Shown here: in pieces, positions 61,721 to 64,000 of the stretch
Layout: each line of letters starts with the position of its first letter
How positions within the stretch are numbered: the stretch's first letter is position 1
Assembly (NCBI RefSeq): GCF_028745505.1
Contig: NZ_JAQZZL010000001.1
Location: forward strand, 620,001-684,000
Reading direction: 5' to 3'
Length of the DNA stretch: 64,000 bases
DNA from: Lentisphaera marina
Lineage (GTDB): Bacteria > Verrucomicrobiota > Lentisphaeria > Lentisphaerales > Lentisphaeraceae
The notes under the pieces: generated by a model
Databases searched by the model: none
The model's input: the letters and a program-made list of their open reading frames with translations, nothing else
What the model was told of the DNA's origin: nothing
Position numbers and translations under genes: made by a program

Positions 61721-62803
61721 TTAGCGATATACGAGCTCTGGGATAATATAATCGAGTTGCTTGTGTTCTGGACCCTCAATTTCGATGACTCTGAGTTGGT
61801 GGGCAAGTGCAAAGGCAATTTTTTCTGGATCAGGAAATAAGCTAGTGAGTTTATTGTTACTTGCGATTTCACTATTGTCAGGACAAAAAATAAGCGAACA
61901 AGTTTTATCTACACTGGCTAAACTTGAGATGAGGAATTGTGCATCTTTATCAGAGAGCGCAAAGTAGGCATCGCCTTCTTGGTGATCTTCGGCAACTTGT
62001 ATCCATTGATCAATCATTTGATTGTAGTCAATAGGAAGGATGAGTTCTTGGATTTCACTAAGATTCCTCCCTTTTTCCAGCCACACTTTTTTAAAGCCGG
62101 TAACGCGAAAACTAAATTGCTCATGCCAGTAATCTGGATAGTTCTGGCTAACACCAATGAGTTTCATGCGCTTTATATTTTGATGATGGTGAGCAATGAT
62201 GTGAGTAGCTAAAAGCTCTCCACCACAGACATTATCTATGCGCACACCGACCGGAAGGTGAAGATTAATAGGACTAAGACAAGACGTTACTATCTTATTT
62301 TGTTTTTGAAAATAGTCAAAGACCTCAGGTTTCCAGTCAGCATCACCCGCTAAAATAATAGCATCAAAAGCATCAAAAGATTTTTTGAGAATTTCATGTT
62401 GATCAAAGTAAATTTGGTAGTCGACTTCGAGGTTAAAGCTTTTTTTATGCTTCTCGAATGCTTGATAAATGCGACCAACAAAGTCATTCCCCAGGCCCTC
62501 TTTATTTTTTTCGCCAATAAAGCAAAGTTTGATAGGTTCACCAGTATCAAGGCTATTGGGGACAAATTTGGGATTGGCTTTGTAGCGCCCGCTAGTCATG
62601 GGGTAGATATAGTTCTCTTCATAAAGTCTTTTTAGGAGAGTCGAAATCGTTTGTCGCGAGATACTATACTGTTCGCCAAGAGTCCTTACAGGAGGGATTG
62701 GCTTGTTGGTCGGGAAAGCTCCTGTAGCAATACTCTCTTTGAGTGATAGTAAGATGCTATCAGACTGAATTTGAACTGATTGGAAGACTTTATCTTTAGG
62801 CAT
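61721..62803 (-). CDS. GntR-family regulator with LacI-like ligand-binding domain (second of tandem pair)
   Basis: 360 residues. The N-terminal winged helix (about 8-75; SLKESIATGAFPTNKPIPPV, YSISRQTISTLLKRLYEENY) is GntR-type. The remainder (80-360) looks like a periplasmic-binding/LacI fold (FDAIILAGDADW; GVRIDNVCGGELLATHIIAH; YFALSDKDAQFLISSL), as in AraR-like regulators of sugar genes. Its start overlaps the stop of the upstream regulator by eight bases. The two are paralogues of the same design, so a local duplication is likely. The ligand is unknown. Confidence 0.85.
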   Translation of the reverse strand: MPKDKVFQSVQIQSDSILLSLKESIATGAFPTNKPIPPVRTLGEQYSISRQTISTLLKRLYEENYIYPMTSGRYKANPKFVPNSLDTGEPIKLCFIGEKNKEGLGNDFVGRIYQAFEKHKKSFNLEVDYQIYFDQHEILKKSFDAFDAIILAGDADWKPEVFDYFQKQNKIVTSCLSPINLHLPVGVRIDNVCGGELLATHIIAHHHQNIKRMKLIGVSQNYPDYWHEQFSFRVTGFKKVWLEKGRNLSEIQELILPIDYNQMIDQWIQVAEDHQEGDAYFALSDKDAQFLISSLASVDKTCSLIFCPDNSEIASNNKLTSLFPDPEKIAFALAHQLRVIEIEGPEHKQLDYIIPELVYR

Positions 62804-63863
62804 TTAAATCACTCCCGAGAAGATTTTGTGGTGAGTTTCGTGTGATGACTTTGCCCGGGATGATACTTGGAGCTAAATCATCTTGGCGACGCAATTGCTG
62901 AATGAGAGCCGTGCAAAAGGCTTTTATATCTGAGCCTATACTTGAGACTGATAATTCGTCAAGGCTAGGGTGCTGATCAGCGATGGCGACGACGGCCTGA
63001 GGGAACCATTGTTCTTGTTTAGCTAAAACATTGTGAAGTTCGGGCAGGTAATCGGGAGAGAAGAGAATAAAAGCGTGCTTGTCATCGCTATCTTGAAGCT
63101 CATTTTTAAAGCTAGCTAATCGTTGAAACAGGTCTTTTTCCACCGCAATAGTTTTTATGTTGCGCTCCAGTTTACCGGCGCGCAACCAAGCTTTTAGCAG
63201 ACCTAAATAATAGAGTTGCTCGATAGATGAGTTTTCATTGCTAGATCTGACCACAACAAGTTTAGTGAAATGATCGCCACAGACTTGTTGGCCAGCTAAT
63301 TCTCCATAGTGGAAATAATCAATTCTGACTAAGGGTGAATAGGGCGTGCCGAGGGCTGGATTGAGGGCGACATTGGCAATTTCCTGAGTCTTTAATTGTG
63401 GCTGGATTTTTTGAGCCCAAGGAGCAGCCAGAATAGTGGCGTTATAGCCGGAAAAATCTTTCACAGAAGCATTGTATTCAGCTGGTTGAGCGCTGAGTGA
63501 GCTGGTGATTTTAAGACCTTCTTGATGTTCACAGAGATACTGAAATATTTTCGCTTCAAGGGGATCTTCCAAGTAGCCCTTGCCCTGACTAGCAAAGAGT
63601 AGATTTAGAGGCGCATCTCCTTTATTTCCAAAAATAAAGCGGGGGTGAACTTTGTAGCGACCCATCTCGTTACTGATCAAGTATTGCTCTTCGCAGAGTT
63701 GACTTACGGCATTCCAGATAGTGTGGCGTGAGCTACCAATGGCAGTCGCTAATGTTCGCAGGGGTGGTAGTAGTCCCGCGGTAGAAAAATCACCTTTAAT
63801 AATACGTTCTTTGATGATCTGACTGACGTCTTTTTGGCCGAGGCGTTTTTTAGGTGTAGGCAT
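62796..63863 (-). CDS. GntR-family regulator with LacI-like ligand-binding domain (first of tandem pair)
   Basis: 355 residues with the same layout as its neighbour: winged helix (SQIIKERIIKGDFSTAGLLP; IGSSRHTIWNAVSQLCEEQY) and a LacI-like C-terminal domain (LVRIDYFHYGELAGQQVCGD; HAFILFSPDYLPELHNVL). AAAGAG lies upstream of the ATG. Both share the GRYK(A/V)xPKF/HPRF hinge between domains. They could act as a heteromer or at related operators. The 137 bases upstream to the window end contain an imperfect GACAAA/TTTGTC inverted repeat and no complete gene. Confidence 0.85.
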   Translation of the reverse strand: MPTPKKRLGQKDVSQIIKERIIKGDFSTAGLLPPLRTLATAIGSSRHTIWNAVSQLCEEQYLISNEMGRYKVHPRFIFGNKGDAPLNLLFASQGKGYLEDPLEAKIFQYLCEHQEGLKITSSLSAQPAEYNASVKDFSGYNATILAAPWAQKIQPQLKTQEIANVALNPALGTPYSPLVRIDYFHYGELAGQQVCGDHFTKLVVVRSSNENSSIEQLYYLGLLKAWLRAGKLERNIKTIAVEKDLFQRLASFKNELQDSDDKHAFILFSPDYLPELHNVLAKQEQWFPQAVVAIADQHPSLDELSVSSIGSDIKAFCTALIQQLRRQDDLAPSIIPGKVITRNSPQNLLGSDLNA

Positions 63864-64000
63864 AGGTAGAACTCTTTCATTAGCTGTGCTTATAAATTAG
63901 TTAATAATAGCTTAGCTATCAATGCTGATTTCATTATAAAACCCAGATTAGCGTAAAACAATAATGACAAAGCCATTTTTTGTCAAAAAATGTCTATCTT

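Noticed and set aside
63964..64000. Plus-strand frame running off the window end
   Set aside because: Only 12 codons, no ribosome site, and it overlaps an inverted repeat that could be an operator.
1..64000. tRNA, rRNA, integrase or transposase genes
   Set aside because: None recognised in intergenic regions or among the protein frames on either strand.

Overview
The window looks like a chromosomal segment of a marine PVC-superphylum bacterium, most likely a Lentisphaera-type organism. The basis is gene content: Cys-type sulfatases, GH29 fucosidases, Planctomycetes-type cytochrome families (DUF1549/DUF1553, DUF1501, DUF1552, DUF1592-type), DUF1080 and ThuA proteins, H-X9-DG pseudopilins, and ECF sigma factors paired with Ser/Thr kinases. 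This assignment is by family knowledge; no database search was possible. Base composition is moderately AT-rich. No rRNA, tRNA, CRISPR array, transposase or prophage gene was recognised.

Layout. 1-1423: start of a truncated gene and a rhomboid-GYF membrane protease. 1626-8102 (+): sulfatase, GH116 and GH1 glycosidases. 8570-14461 (+): secreted GH29 fucosidase, a lipoprotein, and the first ECF sigma/transmembrane kinase-LRR pair. 14945-22923 (-): four-gene cytochrome / beta-propeller-DUF1080-EF-hand / PSCyt / DUF1501 operon. 23005-28487 (-): two more sigma/kinase pairs. 28635-30413 (-): two pseudopilins. 30502-34245 (-): a second DUF1080 / cytochrome / propeller operon. 34391-37631 (-): PAS-AraC regulator, araD, araB. 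37732-42157 (-): what looks like one very large ThuA-LamG-cytochrome-propeller gene broken by an A9 frameshift and an in-frame TGA, followed by a third pseudopilin. 43364-49637: sugar isomerase-like protein, sulfatase and two GH29 fucosidases. 49691-54662 (-): glycerophosphodiesterase, DUF1552 and DUF1592-type cytochrome genes. 54967-55451 (+): a ParD/ParE-like toxin-antitoxin pair. 55926-61248: sulfatase, an odd transglutaminase/FGE-like protein and an SGNH esterase. 61721-63863 (-): tandem GntR regulators.

How the genes may work together. The secreted sulfatases, fucosidases and SGNH esterase fit breakdown of sulfated, fucose-containing polysaccharide. The araBD, isomerase-like, GH1 and GH116 genes fit processing of released sugars inside the cell. 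The cytochrome/propeller/DUF1080 operons fit periplasmic sugar oxidation or 3-keto-sugar chemistry, but their substrates are unknown.

The most interesting signal is regulatory. A two-part promoter-like motif, TGTAACA then 16-17 bases then GT, precedes at least eight transcription units here: two of the three sigma genes, two pseudopilins, both complete cytochrome operons, a fucosidase and a sulfatase. This suggests that an ECF sigma/atypical-kinase system autoregulates and controls these degradation and pseudopilin genes. Other notable items are kinases with a displaced ATP-binding lysine, an FGE-like domain whose two halves are in reversed order, a dispersed multi-hairpin repeat family, and several gene relics.
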